Shown here: positions 16,178 to 24,166 of the stretch, piece after piece
Layout of the letters: each line of letters starts with the position of its first letter
Position numbering within the stretch: the stretch's first letter is position 1
Assembly (NCBI RefSeq): GCF_037572415.1
Contig: NZ_JBBHLB010000012.1
Span: 30,902 to 94,901 of the forward strand
Source: Flavonifractor porci
GTDB taxonomy: Bacteria; Bacillota; Clostridia; Oscillospirales; Oscillospiraceae
Reading direction: 5' to 3'
Length of the DNA: 64,000 bases
Notes under the pieces: model-generated
Told to the model about the DNA's origin: nothing
The model's database searches: none
What the model saw: only the letters and a program-made list of their open reading frames with translations
Position numbers and translations under genes: made by a program

Positions 16178-16636
16178 ATGAAGCTTGCCATTCTCTCAGA
16201 CACCCACGGTCTGCTGCGGCCGGAGGTGGTGGAGCGTCTGAAAACTGCCGATGCTATTCTTCATGGCGGCGATATCAATAAACAGAGTATCGTAGACCAG
16301 CTGAGGCAGTACGCCCCGCTCTATGTCGTCCGGGGCAACAACGATAAGGAGTGGGCAGAAGATATCCCCCATGACCTGACCGTTACTTTGGGCGGTGTGA
16401 CCTTCTATATGGTCCACAACAAGAAGGAGCTTCCCGCAACGCTTGACGCTGTGGATGTGGTAGTGTGCGGCCACTCCCACAAGTATGTCCAGGAGGACAA
16501 GGACGGTGTTTTGTGGCTCAACCCCGGTTCCTGCGGCCCCCGGCGGTTCCATCAGGAGATCACGATGATGATGGCGGAGGTAGAGGAAGGGAAGCTCCAG
16601 GTGGAGAAGATCTCCATTCCCCACGAGGCAAAGTGA
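16178..16636 (+). CDS. YfcE/MJ0936-type metallophosphoesterase
   Basis: A 152-residue calcineurin-like phosphodiesterase. The metal-binding series is complete: SDTHG (DxH), HGGDIN (GD), RGNND (GNxD), CGHSH (GHxH) and NPGS at the end. Such proteins hydrolyse phosphodiesters with two metal ions; the natural substrate is unknown. ATG 16178 follows GGAGG. It lies 13 bp after the acyltransferase and overlaps the next gene by 1 nt (TGATG). Confidence 0.88.
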   Translation: MKLAILSDTHGLLRPEVVERLKTADAILHGGDINKQSIVDQLRQYAPLYVVRGNNDKEWAEDIPHDLTVTLGGVTFYMVHNKKELPATLDAVDVVVCGHSHKYVQEDKDGVLWLNPGSCGPRRFHQEITMMMAEVEEGKLQVEKISIPHEAK

Positions 16637-17154
16637 TGGAACTGGGACTTACTTTCCCGCTCCAGCGGTTTTTAAAAATGAAAACGCCGGCCTACGGCAC
16701 GCAGACTGAACGGCGTTACTGCTGGGACCTCCATATCATCGATCTGCGGGGGCGCAAGTGCCTGCTGGCCGTCCACTGCCACAGCCGGTACACCTTCGTC
16801 CGCTACGATGTAACGCCTCTTCAGTGGATGGTCCTTCCCGGCTTGTTCCGGGAGGGGCTGGCAGAGAGCCTTATCGCCGCTGGATTTACTGAGGATCAGG
16901 TGGAAACGTATCTGCGGCAGGCGGGCGAGATTGCAATTACCCGTACCCACGGCCGCCGGGAGGTGGCCTTTCTCAACCGGGCCTGGGAGGATGTGCTGGC
17001 ATTGGATCTGTGCCTGGACACGGATCGCCAGACCCAGCCTCTGCTGGACCACGCCGTCAATACAAAACCCAGCCGGTGCGTGGGCTTTGAGGGGCTTGGA
17101 ACGGGACTGGAGCGGGTGAATGCCATGTGGGAATGGGAGGAGACGGAGACTTGA
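16636..17154 (+). CDS. DUF6933-like protein of unknown function
   Basis: 172 residues with no catalytic motif that I can name. It begins MELGLTFPLQRFLKMK and holds HCHSRYTFVRYDV and ITRTHGRREVAFLNRA, segments matching the DUF6933 family as I recall it. It is soluble, without a signal peptide or membrane segment. It is translationally coupled to the phosphoesterase before it and the DUF5714-like gene after it. The family match is from memory; function unknown. Confidence 0.65.
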   Translation: MELGLTFPLQRFLKMKTPAYGTQTERRYCWDLHIIDLRGRKCLLAVHCHSRYTFVRYDVTPLQWMVLPGLFREGLAESLIAAGFTEDQVETYLRQAGEIAITRTHGRREVAFLNRAWEDVLALDLCLDTDRQTQPLLDHAVNTKPSRCVGFEGLGTGLERVNAMWEWEETET

Positions 17155-17930
17155 ACAGGGAAGAATGTCTGATTTGCAAGGCGTCTCTGGAATATCTGAC
17201 TCAGGATGAGGTCATGGAGTGCGCCATCTGCCATAAGAAGGAGTCCAGCAAAACCCGTTGTGTGAAGGGACACTATGTCTGCAATGACTGCCATACTCAG
17301 GGTATGGACAGTATCTTTGGCCTGTGTCTCTCTGCGACTTCCACAGATCCCGTGACGATTCTCCGCCGTATGATGGAGCTGCCCTTTTGCCATATGCACG
17401 GTCCGGAGCACCATGTGATGGTGGGTGCGGCCCTGCTTACCGCCTACAAAAACGCCGGTGGCAACTTGGAACTGGAGAAAGCCCTTCAGGAGATGTACAG
17501 CCGGGGCAAGGCTGTTCCCGGCGGGGCCTGCGGTTTTTGGGGCGCCTGCGGAGCGGGGATCGCCACAGGGCAGTTTCTGGCCATCGTCACCCAGTCTACG
17601 CCTTTGGCGCAGGAACCCTGGGGCCTGAGCAATCAGATGACCGCACGGGCCTTGGAGAGCATCGGAAAAGCAGGGGGGCCCCGGTGCTGTAAGCGGGATT
17701 CTTTTCTGGCCATCCTGGCTGCCGTGGACTTTGTCCGGGAGCATCTGGGAGTGGAGATGAAGCGGACCGTCCCCGTCTGCTCCTACAGCAGCCGGAATAA
17801 CCAGTGCATCGGTAAGCGCTGTCCTTTCTCAGTCGCCAATGGTGGAAAAGACGCTGGACTGCAGGTGCTGCGTCCTGTTAGGCGCATTAAGACAGTTAAA
17901 AAACCTGACGTAAAACGCCCTGAGTTTTGA
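17151..17930 (+). CDS. DUF5714-like cysteine-rich protein
   Basis: 259 residues. The N terminus has a zinc-ribbon-like set: CLICK, CAICHKKE, RCVKGHYVCNDCH. The centre is rich in Gly and Cys (GGACGFWGACGAGIATGQFL), and the C terminus has CSYSSRNNQCIGKRCPF. I place it in DUF5714; clostridial members resemble metal or Fe-S cluster proteins, but no reaction is known to me. TTG 17151 was chosen as start because GGAGGAG lies upstream and TTGA overlaps the previous stop; GTG 17127 is an alternative. A terminator follows. Confidence 0.65.
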   Translation: MNREECLICKASLEYLTQDEVMECAICHKKESSKTRCVKGHYVCNDCHTQGMDSIFGLCLSATSTDPVTILRRMMELPFCHMHGPEHHVMVGAALLTAYKNAGGNLELEKALQEMYSRGKAVPGGACGFWGACGAGIATGQFLAIVTQSTPLAQEPWGLSNQMTARALESIGKAGGPRCCKRDSFLAILAAVDFVREHLGVEMKRTVPVCSYSSRNNQCIGKRCPFSVANGGKDAGLQVLRPVRRIKTVKKPDVKRPEF

Positions 17931-17957
17931 TGCTTCAGAAACTCAGGGTGTCTTTTA
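17916..17957 (+). terminator. Terminator of the acyltransferase-phosphoesterase operon
   Basis: CGCCCTGAGTTT (17916-17927) pairs with AAACTCAGGGTG (17939-17950), followed by TCTTTT. It overlaps the end of the DUF5714-like gene. Confidence 0.85.
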
Positions 17958-18019
17958 TGCTGCCGATGATGCTCGGAATGAATACCGATTCAGGCAAGGC
18001 TGCCTGATGGGCGACAAAT

Positions 18020-18682
18020 TTATTTGGATTCTATGAGTCTTGTTTTGATTGCCTGCTTTACTTTCGCCAGATCCGGATCGCACAGCAGTGGAAGGAGCTC
18101 CACCAGTGCCTCCGGCTCCAAATCCCACCAACGGAATCGCAGCAGCAGGTCGGTCAGCGCTTCATCAAAGCGCTGCTTGATAAACTGCGCCGGATTGCCC
18201 CCGAACACCGTGTAGGGAGGGATATCATTGACCACAACAGAGCAGGCGGCTACAATGGCGCCGTCACCAATTTTGACGCCCGGCATGATGACGCACTCCC
18301 GCCCGATCCAGACATCGTTTCCAACCACAATGTCGCCTTTTCGGGGAAGCTGATCCAGATGAGGAGGGGTATTTTCCTGCCAGGCTCCGCCGAACACATG
18401 GAACGGATAGGTGGTAATGCTGCTGATGCGGTGGTTGGCAGGTCCCATAATGAATTTTGTGCCGGAGGCGATGGCACAGAATTTTCCGATGATGAGATGG
18501 TCGCCAAACTCCGGGTAATTGAACAGCACGTTATTTTTTTCAAAGCCGGTGGGATCTGCGGCGTCGTCATAATAGGTGTAGTCCCCAATGGAGATATTGG
18601 GAGCCTTGACCACATTTTTGATGAAGCAAGAGGTCTTATATTCATTGGGAAAGACCTGGTTGGGGTCTGGTATCTGATACAT
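18020..18682 (-). CDS. Second Vat-family acyltransferase
   Basis: A 220-residue left-handed beta-helix acetyltransferase clearly paralogous to the product at 15526-16164. Shared landmarks are IPDPNQVFPN, FIKNV, IGDYTYYDDA, the catalytic-His region MGPANHRISS, GDIVVGNDVWIG, NPAQFIKQRF and FRWWDLEPEAL. The two copies sit about 2 kb apart in opposite orientation and have diverged, so duplication is old or they came separately. The substrate is unknown; streptogramin A- or chloramphenicol-type acceptors are possible. Confidence 0.85.
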   Translation of the reverse strand: MYQIPDPNQVFPNEYKTSCFIKNVVKAPNISIGDYTYYDDAADPTGFEKNNVLFNYPEFGDHLIIGKFCAIASGTKFIMGPANHRISSITTYPFHVFGGAWQENTPPHLDQLPRKGDIVVGNDVWIGRECVIMPGVKIGDGAIVAACSVVVNDIPPYTVFGGNPAQFIKQRFDEALTDLLLRFRWWDLEPEALVELLPLLCDPDLAKVKQAIKTRLIESK

Positions 18683-18930
18683 CGCTATCGTCCTTTCTTT
18701 GCTTTATATCACTTCCTTTCTCCAGTATACTATGGTGGACACCGCCCGTTTTTTCCTGATTTCGTTCATTCCAGTACACTCCTGTAACGATGGATTGAGG
18801 TACCCATCCAACCATTGTTTTCTCAGACCACAACTTCAGCCGCACAACAGTCCTGAGTAAAACAGAGATTTACGCTGACTGGACGGATTTATTGAGTTGA
18901 TACCCCCATCATACCATGGACTGCTCCGTG

Positions 18931-18972
18931 GTCAAGTAGATATTGACAAGAGTGGTCAACCTCTGCTATAAT
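18931..18972 (+). promoter_or_regulatory. MATE gene promoter with a three-half-site operator
   Basis: TTGACA (18943-18948), an 18-bp spacer, and TATAAT (18967-18972). Three half-sites overlie the -35 box with exact phasing: GTCAA (18931-18935), 7 bp, TTGAC (18943-18947), 7 bp, GTCAA (18955-18959). They form two overlapping dyads, suggesting a dimeric repressor or activator. The interval 18683-18930 otherwise shows nothing I can name. Confidence 0.7.
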
Positions 18973-18978
18973 CCCTTC

Positions 18979-19066
18979 GTTCATCGGAGGGTGAGCAACC
19001 ATAGAAGTTGCGAGCTGGATAAGATGACGGGTGAGATTCCCGTTTTCTTATCCAGTTCTTTTTTTG
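18979..19066 (+). promoter_or_regulatory. Transcription attenuator in the MATE leader
   Basis: Within the ~140-nt leader, a small hairpin GCAAC/GTTGC (18995-19011) precedes an intrinsic terminator: CTGGATAAGA (19015-19024) pairs with TCTTATCCAG (19046-19055), an inner ACGGG/CCCGT stem (19027-19043) extends it, and TTCTTTTTTT follows. A full terminator between promoter and start codon implies ligand- or ribosome-controlled readthrough. I do not recognise the upstream part as a known riboswitch class. Confidence 0.7.
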
Positions 19067-19117
19067 AAAGGAAATGCAGGGAATATCATTGTGGTTTGAA
19101 TCATAAGGAGCGGGAAG

Positions 19118-20494
19118 ATGAAGAAGAGAACGGAACGAAGCCTGGTTCAGGGGAATATTTTGCATGCGCTTGTTGCCTTTGCTTTTCCTGTGCTGCTGGC
19201 ACTCTTTTTGCAGGCCATGTACGGAGCTGCCGATCTTATCATTGTGGGACAATTTGCCGGTACCAATGAGCAGTCCGGAGTGGCGTCCGGAAGTCAATTA
19301 TTCAACATGATTACCATGGTTATTACCGGACTGACGATGGGTGTTACCGTATTTGTGGGAGAGGCCATTGGTTCAGGCAGAAGGAAACGGGCCGGCCAGG
19401 GTGTTGGCTGCGGCATAGCCATTTTTTCTATCGTGGCAGTCTTGGTGACTGTGATCGTCGTTCTTTTCAGCAACCAATTGGCAGAGTGGATGCACGCACC
19501 GGCTCAGGCGTTCTCTCAGACCAGAGATTATGTGCGTATCTGTGGTATGGGTATGGTCTTTATTGCTGCCTACAATGTCATTGGGGCGGTTTTCCGGGGG
19601 ATCGGAGACTCCAAAACCCCGTTGTTTACGGTCGCCATAGCCTGCGTTATCAACATTTTTGGAGATTTGCTTCTGGTTGCTGTATTTGGTATGGGCGCTG
19701 CCGGGGCAGCCATCGCCACTGTGACTGCACAGGCGGTCAGTGTGCTGTGCTCATTATACTTTATTTGTAAAAAGAAGCTGCCCTTTGACTTTTCACTCAA
19801 GTACATTCGTATAGACGGAAGGGCTGCAAGGCGAATTATGCTGATCGGAGTTCCGATTGCGCTTCAGGAGATGCTGGTACAGTTCTCATTTCTGTTCATC
19901 CAGGTAGTCGTTAACGGAATGGGTGTGGCCCAGTCGGCGGCAGTGGGAGTGGCAGAAAAGGTGTGCGTGTTTTTAATGCTGGTGGCTTCCGCCTATATGC
20001 AGGCCATATCTGCCTTTGTTGCCCAGAACAACGGAGCCGGGCGGTTTGAGCGCTCCCGGCAGGCGCTGTATTATGGAATCAAGACCGCGCTGGTGGCGGG
20101 AGCTGCCATGGGTGCGCTGGCCTTTTTTGGAGGCGCACACTTGGCCAGCATATTCTCCAATGAGCCGCTGGTGATTGCCAATTCCCATTCCTACCTGAAA
20201 GCCTACGCCATCGATTGCCTGTTAACAGCGGTCTTGTTCTGTTTTGTGGGCTACTTTAACGGCTGCGGCAAGACCGCATTTGTCATGATACAGGGTATCG
20301 TGGGAGCCTTTTGCGTCAGGATTCCGGTGGTTTTTCTTGTGAGTCATCTGGAGTCCGCCACTTTGTTCCATATCGGGCTTGGGACGCCCATTTCTTCCAC
20401 GGTACAGATTATCCTGTGCGTTATTGCGTTTAAAATGCTGCAGCCGGAGCAGGAAAGAATGCAAAAGGCGGTAGCTGAATTTGCGTCGTCATAA
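19118..20494 (+). CDS. MATE-family multidrug efflux transporter
   Basis: A 458-residue inner-membrane antiporter with about twelve hydrophobic segments in two pseudo-repeats. The first half holds FPVLLALFLQAMYGAADLIIVG and the second the matching IALQEMLVQFSFLFIQVVVNGMG, with RGIGDSKTPL between; these are typical of NorM/DinF-like exporters using Na+ or H+ gradients. ATG 19118 follows AAGGAG. Its leader carries an attenuator and its promoter a phased operator, so expression is strongly controlled. Substrate unknown. Confidence 0.92.
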   Translation: MKKRTERSLVQGNILHALVAFAFPVLLALFLQAMYGAADLIIVGQFAGTNEQSGVASGSQLFNMITMVITGLTMGVTVFVGEAIGSGRRKRAGQGVGCGIAIFSIVAVLVTVIVVLFSNQLAEWMHAPAQAFSQTRDYVRICGMGMVFIAAYNVIGAVFRGIGDSKTPLFTVAIACVINIFGDLLLVAVFGMGAAGAAIATVTAQAVSVLCSLYFICKKKLPFDFSLKYIRIDGRAARRIMLIGVPIALQEMLVQFSFLFIQVVVNGMGVAQSAAVGVAEKVCVFLMLVASAYMQAISAFVAQNNGAGRFERSRQALYYGIKTALVAGAAMGALAFFGGAHLASIFSNEPLVIANSHSYLKAYAIDCLLTAVLFCFVGYFNGCGKTAFVMIQGIVGAFCVRIPVVFLVSHLESATLFHIGLGTPISSTVQIILCVIAFKMLQPEQERMQKAVAEFASS

Positions 20495-20509
20495 AAAGAA
20501 ACGCTTGAA

Positions 20510-20544
20510 GCGTCAGGCCTCCGGTTTTTCCGGAGGCCTGACGC
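20510..20544. terminator. Bidirectional hairpin between MATE and LysR genes
   Basis: A perfect 15-bp stem GCGTCAGGCCTCCGG (20510-20524) / CCGGAGGCCTGACGC (20530-20544) with a TTTTT loop, between convergent genes. The U-tract is weak. Confidence 0.7.
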
Positions 20545-20554
20545 ATTTGCTGTT

Positions 20555-21451
20555 TTACACGGTTTTTGTCTGGAAAGAGGTCAGATTGGCCTGTAAATAT
20601 TCGCAGAACAACTCTGCCGCCTTGGAAAACGTCTGGGATTTTTTCCAGACCAGGTGCATCCCCAGCTCCAGCTTTGGATTCAGGTGCCGGAAGCACAGGT
20701 TGCTGCCTGTGGTGTTTACCAGTTTGTCCAGAGTAAAGGCGTACCCAAGCCCTTCGTTCACCATCAAGGAGGCGTTGTAGATCAGGTTATAGGTGGCAAC
20801 GGTGTGGAGCTCTGAGGGCTCTTTTCTGAGCCAGCGGTACAGGCCGCTTTTATTATCCACCTGCCGGGAGAGGATCAGAGGCTTGTCCCACAGATCACGG
20901 GGGGAAACGGTGTCCTGCCGGGCCAGAGGACTGTCCCGCCGCATCAGTACCCCCCAGGTGTCCTTCATGGGCAGCTCCATGTAGTGGTACCGTGTTTTGT
21001 CCATGTCCCCTAAAAGAACGCCGAAATCCAGCAGACCCTTGTCCAGCCGCTCACATACGTCCACGGCGTCGCCGCTGACGATGTGGAAATGGATGCCCGG
21101 ATAGCGCTCCCGCAGCTGCTTGGCGGCCCCGACGATCTGGCGTACACCGTCGGTCTCACCGGCGCCGATATAGATATCTCCGTTCACCGTATTGCCGGAC
21201 TGTATGACCTCTTTCTCCGTCCGGTCCACCAACTCCAGGATCTCCTCCGCCCGTTTCCGCAGCAGCATACCGTCCTCGGTCAGCGTGATCTTCCGGTTGC
21301 CCCGGATCATCAGCCGCTTGCCCAGCTCCTCCTCCAGCTCCTTGAGCTGCCTGGAGAGGGTGGGCTGTGTCAGATGAAGGGACTGAGCCGCCGCGGAGAT
21401 ATTTTGTTCCCGTGCCACAGCAAGAAAATATTGCAGCACTCTCAATTCCAT
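20555..21451 (-). CDS. LysR-family transcriptional regulator
   Basis: 298 residues. The N-terminal winged helix contains YFLAVAREQNISAAAQSLHLTQPTLSRQLKELE, the standard LysR HTH, and a periplasmic-binding-like effector domain follows (about residues 90-290). ATG 21451 was chosen because GAGGTG lies just upstream; a GTG at 21460 overlaps that site. It is divergent from an operon for an acetyltransferase, flavoprotein, lipoprotein and CMD-cupin enzyme, which it very likely regulates through dyads in the shared 138-bp region. The effector is unknown. Confidence 0.92.
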   Translation of the reverse strand: MELRVLQYFLAVAREQNISAAAQSLHLTQPTLSRQLKELEEELGKRLMIRGNRKITLTEDGMLLRKRAEEILELVDRTEKEVIQSGNTVNGDIYIGAGETDGVRQIVGAAKQLRERYPGIHFHIVSGDAVDVCERLDKGLLDFGVLLGDMDKTRYHYMELPMKDTWGVLMRRDSPLARQDTVSPRDLWDKPLILSRQVDNKSGLYRWLRKEPSELHTVATYNLIYNASLMVNEGLGYAFTLDKLVNTTGSNLCFRHLNPKLELGMHLVWKKSQTFSKAAELFCEYLQANLTSFQTKTV

Positions 21452-21487
21452 AGCGCTCACCTCTGTATGGATGATAACATGGTTTAG

Positions 21488-21556
21488 CTATAGGTTTCAA
21501 GCATAGTAACATATTCTATATAGGTATTTGCTATCTGAATTAGCCGGTGATACAAT
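21488..21556 (+). promoter_or_regulatory. LysR-box region and promoter of the redox operon
   Basis: Two dyads fit LysR sites: CTAT-N11-ATAG (21488-21506) and ATAG-N7-CTAT (21520-21534, also T-N11-A). The second overlaps the -35 box TTGCTA (21528-21533), which is 17 bp from TACAAT (21551-21556). This is the usual activator geometry. Confidence 0.65.
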
Positions 21557-21589
21557 AAAACCAAATACCTGAAGCATTAGGAGCGTAAC

Positions 21590-22171
21590 ATGGATTTAGA
21601 CGGATTTTTGGACGAGCTAAACAGCGGTAGGCTGGTGCGGGGCGGAAGCGAGGTTCACCAATTCATGCACGGCGTCAGCCAGGAGGCCTTGCAGATCACC
21701 GCAGAGATCAACGGGAGTTACCATGAGCCGGCGCAGCTGCGTGAACTGTTTTCCCGGCTGATCGGCAAACCGGTGGATGAGAGCTTTGGGCTGTTCCCAC
21801 CCTTTTACACCGACTGCGGAAAGAACATACACATCGGGAAAAATGTGTTTATCAATATGGGGTGTAAGTTTCAGGACCAGGGCGGTATTTTTATTGAGGA
21901 TGGCGCTCTCATCGGACACAACGTAGTGTTGGCTACCCTCAACCACGCCGCTTCTCCCGAAAATCGGAGCAGCATGATCCCCGCGCCGATCCGAATTGGG
22001 AAGAACGTGTGGATCGGCGCCAATGCCACCATTCTGTCCGGCGTGACCATCGGGGACGGCGCCATTGTGGCTGCCGGTGCAGTGGTGAACAGGGACGTGC
22101 CGGAAAATACCGTGGTAGGCGGCGTGCCTGCAAAAGTCATACGAACCATCAGTGAGGAGGACGAAGCATGA
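21590..22171 (+). CDS. Sugar O-acetyltransferase, LacA/Maa/NodL type
   Basis: A 193-residue acetyl-CoA-dependent enzyme with hexapeptide repeats. FPPFYTDCGKNIHIGKNVFINMG and the catalytic-His segment LATLNHAASPENR mark the maltose/galactoside acetyltransferase group, with C-terminal IGDGAIVAAGAVVNRDVPENTVVGGVPAKVI coils. It lacks part of the usual N-terminal helix region. It is the first gene of the LysR-divergent operon and overlaps the next gene by 4 nt (ATGA). Confidence 0.88.
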   Translation: MDLDGFLDELNSGRLVRGGSEVHQFMHGVSQEALQITAEINGSYHEPAQLRELFSRLIGKPVDESFGLFPPFYTDCGKNIHIGKNVFINMGCKFQDQGGIFIEDGALIGHNVVLATLNHAASPENRSSMIPAPIRIGKNVWIGANATILSGVTIGDGAIVAAGAVVNRDVPENTVVGGVPAKVIRTISEEDEA

Positions 22172-22710
22172 GCAAGAAGGTTTTGGTGATTTCTACCAGT
22201 CTGCGCCACAACAGCAATTCTGATCTGCTGGCCCGGCAGTTTGTCAAGGGCGCTCAGGAGGCTGGTCATCAGGCGGAACTGGTTTCCCTGCAGGGGAAGG
22301 AACTGCACTTTTGCAGAGGCTGTCTGGCCTGTTTGAAGCAGTCCCGGTGCGTGATTCAGGATGACGCCAACGCTATTGTGGAAAAAATGGGGGCGGCGGA
22401 CGTGATCTGCTTTGCCACCCCGGTGTACTACTATGAGATGTCCGGTCAGATGAAAACGCTGCTGGACCGGGCCAATTCCCTGTACGCCTTCGACTACGCC
22501 TTCCGGGATATCTACTTACTCACCGCCTCCGCCGAGGAGGAGGACAGCGCCTCTGACGGCCCTGTCAACGGCCTGAATGGTTGGATCGCCTGCTTTGAAA
22601 AGGCCCGGCTGGCCGGTGTGGTGCGGGGCGGCGGCGTCAATGACCCGGGCGATATGGCCCGTCTGACCAAAAAACTGACGGAGGCCTATGAGATGGGCAA
22701 GGGGGTATGA
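22168..22710 (+). CDS. NADPH-dependent FMN reductase / flavodoxin-like protein
   Basis: 180 residues. The FMN-phosphate loop ISTSLRHNSNSDLLA is at the N terminus. A cysteine cluster FCRGCLACLKQSRC (near residue 48) resembles iron-sulfur flavoproteins, and ATPVYYYEMSGQMKTLLDR is the family signature. It probably reduces quinones, metals or small electrophiles. It overlaps genes on both sides by 4 nt, so expression is tightly coupled. Confidence 0.88.
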   Translation: MSKKVLVISTSLRHNSNSDLLARQFVKGAQEAGHQAELVSLQGKELHFCRGCLACLKQSRCVIQDDANAIVEKMGAADVICFATPVYYYEMSGQMKTLLDRANSLYAFDYAFRDIYLLTASAEEEDSASDGPVNGLNGWIACFEKARLAGVVRGGGVNDPGDMARLTKKLTEAYEMGKGV

Positions 22711-23174
22711 GAGCCGCGGGAAAGTGGCTCTGTATCGTGCTTGCCATATTGGGACTGTCGGCCTGCGGCGGCGGTCATGTTCCGGAAGAGAGCCAGTCCG
22801 CAGAGGCGGTATCCGGTCAGGAGGAAATAGCTTTGAAGATCACAGTAGGCGATGAGGAACTGACGGCTACCTTGGAGGACAACAGCTCGGCCCGTGAATT
22901 TCGGGAGCTGCTGGCAAAGGGGCCGGTGACCATCGAGATGGAGGATTACGGCGGCTTTGAAAAGGTGGGCCCGTTGGGTGTCACGCTGACCCGGAACGAC
23001 CAGCGGATCACCACGGAGCCGGGGGATGTGATCCTTTATCAAGGCAATCAAATTACGATTTACTATGGTTCCAACACCTGGAACTTCACCCGGCTTGCAA
23101 AGATCGATGATCCCACCGATCTGCAATCAAAGCTGGGAAAGGGAAGGGTCCAGGTTACATTTTCTCTGGGTTAG
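22707..23174 (+). CDS. Cyclophilin-like-fold lipoprotein
   Basis: 155 residues with a lipoprotein signal peptide: hydrophobic CIVLAILGLSAC with lipobox LSAC (Cys near residue 20), then a Ser/Glu-rich tether. The mature part (ITVGDEELTATLEDNSSAREF, then GDVILYQGNQITIYYG) matches the cyclophilin-like domain found next to flavodoxins and reductases in clostridia. No isomerase activity is established. It would be anchored outside the membrane. ATGA overlap with the flavoprotein gene. Confidence 0.8.
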   Translation: MRAAGKWLCIVLAILGLSACGGGHVPEESQSAEAVSGQEEIALKITVGDEELTATLEDNSSAREFRELLAKGPVTIEMEDYGGFEKVGPLGVTLTRNDQRITTEPGDVILYQGNQITIYYGSNTWNFTRLAKIDDPTDLQSKLGKGRVQVTFSLG

Positions 23175-23186
23175 GAGGTATTCGCA

Positions 23187-23939
23187 ATGGCAGTAAAGCA
23201 GACGGCGGGCAGAGATGCGCTGGGGGAGTTTGCCCCGAAATTTGCGGAGTTGAATGACGATGTGTTGTTTGGACAGGTGTGGAGCCGGGAGGATAAGCTT
23301 TCGCTGCGGGACCGCTCTCTGGTCACAGTGGTGGCCCTGATGGCGCAGGGACTGGTGGACAGCTCCTTCCAGTACCACCTGACCACCGCCAAACAAAACG
23401 GCATTACCCGCCAGGAGATCGCGGAGATCTTGACGCACGCTGCCTTTTACGCAGGCTGGCCCAAGGCCTGGGCGGCCTTCCGCATGGCCAAGGAGGTGTG
23501 GACCGAGGAGGCCGGTGAGGACGGTAAGGCTATGCACCAGAAGGAAATGGTATTTCCCATCGGGGCGTCCAATGACGGGTTTGCCCAATACTTTGTGGGG
23601 CAGAGCTATTTGCAGCCCCTTTCTACCGATCAGGTGGGAGTATATAACGTGACATTTGAACCGGGCTGCCGCAACAACTGGCACGTTCATCGCGCCGATA
23701 AGGGCGGCGGGCAGATTTTAATCTGCGTGGCTGGTCGGGGCTGGTATCAGGAGTGGGGGAAGGAGGCCAGGGCGCTGCATCCCGGCGATGTGGTCAACAT
23801 TCCCACCGGCGTCAAGCACTGGCACGGCGCCACAGCAGACAGCTGGTTCTCCCATCTTGCTTTGGAGGTGCCCGGTGAGAACTGCTCCAATGAGTGGTTG
23901 GAGGCAGTTTCCGAAACAGGGTATAGTAAATTGGGTTGA
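23187..23939 (+). CDS. Carboxymuconolactone decarboxylase-cupin fusion protein
   Basis: 250 residues, two domains. Residues about 5-110 are a CMD domain (LSLRDRSLVTVVALMAQG, then LTHAAFYAGWPKAWAAFR) without the CxxC of AhpD-type members. Residues about 125-245 are a cupin with metal ligands in NWHVHRADKGGGQ and GVKHWHGA. Such fusions accompany LysR regulators and flavoproteins; the substrate is not known, a small oxo-acid or lactone being possible. It is the last gene of the operon, followed by a terminator. Confidence 0.88.
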   Translation: MAVKQTAGRDALGEFAPKFAELNDDVLFGQVWSREDKLSLRDRSLVTVVALMAQGLVDSSFQYHLTTAKQNGITRQEIAEILTHAAFYAGWPKAWAAFRMAKEVWTEEAGEDGKAMHQKEMVFPIGASNDGFAQYFVGQSYLQPLSTDQVGVYNVTFEPGCRNNWHVHRADKGGGQILICVAGRGWYQEWGKEARALHPGDVVNIPTGVKHWHGATADSWFSHLALEVPGENCSNEWLEAVSETGYSKLG

Positions 23940-23953
23940 TTTTTATCGTATGA

Positions 23954-23985
23954 AAAGGCTCCCGCCAAACCGGCGGGAGCCTTTT
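23954..23985 (+). terminator. Terminator of the LysR-divergent operon
   Basis: AAAGGCTCCCGCC (23954-23966) pairs with GGCGGGAGCCTTT (23972-23984), followed by further T. Confidence 0.92.
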
Positions 23986-24083
23986 TGCGCAGAAAGCCTT
24001 ACAAAACTTATGTATACTGCTTGGAACTATCTTTGGCAGAAAAAAAGCAAAATGGCAAATATCATAAAATTTTGAATCAAAAC

Positions 24084-24112
24084 TTGTCGAACAGTTGGAT
24101 TTCTGTTATGCT
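24084..24112 (+). promoter_or_regulatory. Promoter of the SLH-GH25 gene
   Basis: TTGTCG (24084-24089), a 17-bp spacer, and TATGCT (24107-24112). Confidence 0.6.
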
Positions 24113-24166
24113 ATTATCAATCGTATTACCCAGACAGCAATGAGTCCAACGCGGAAAGGAACATCC

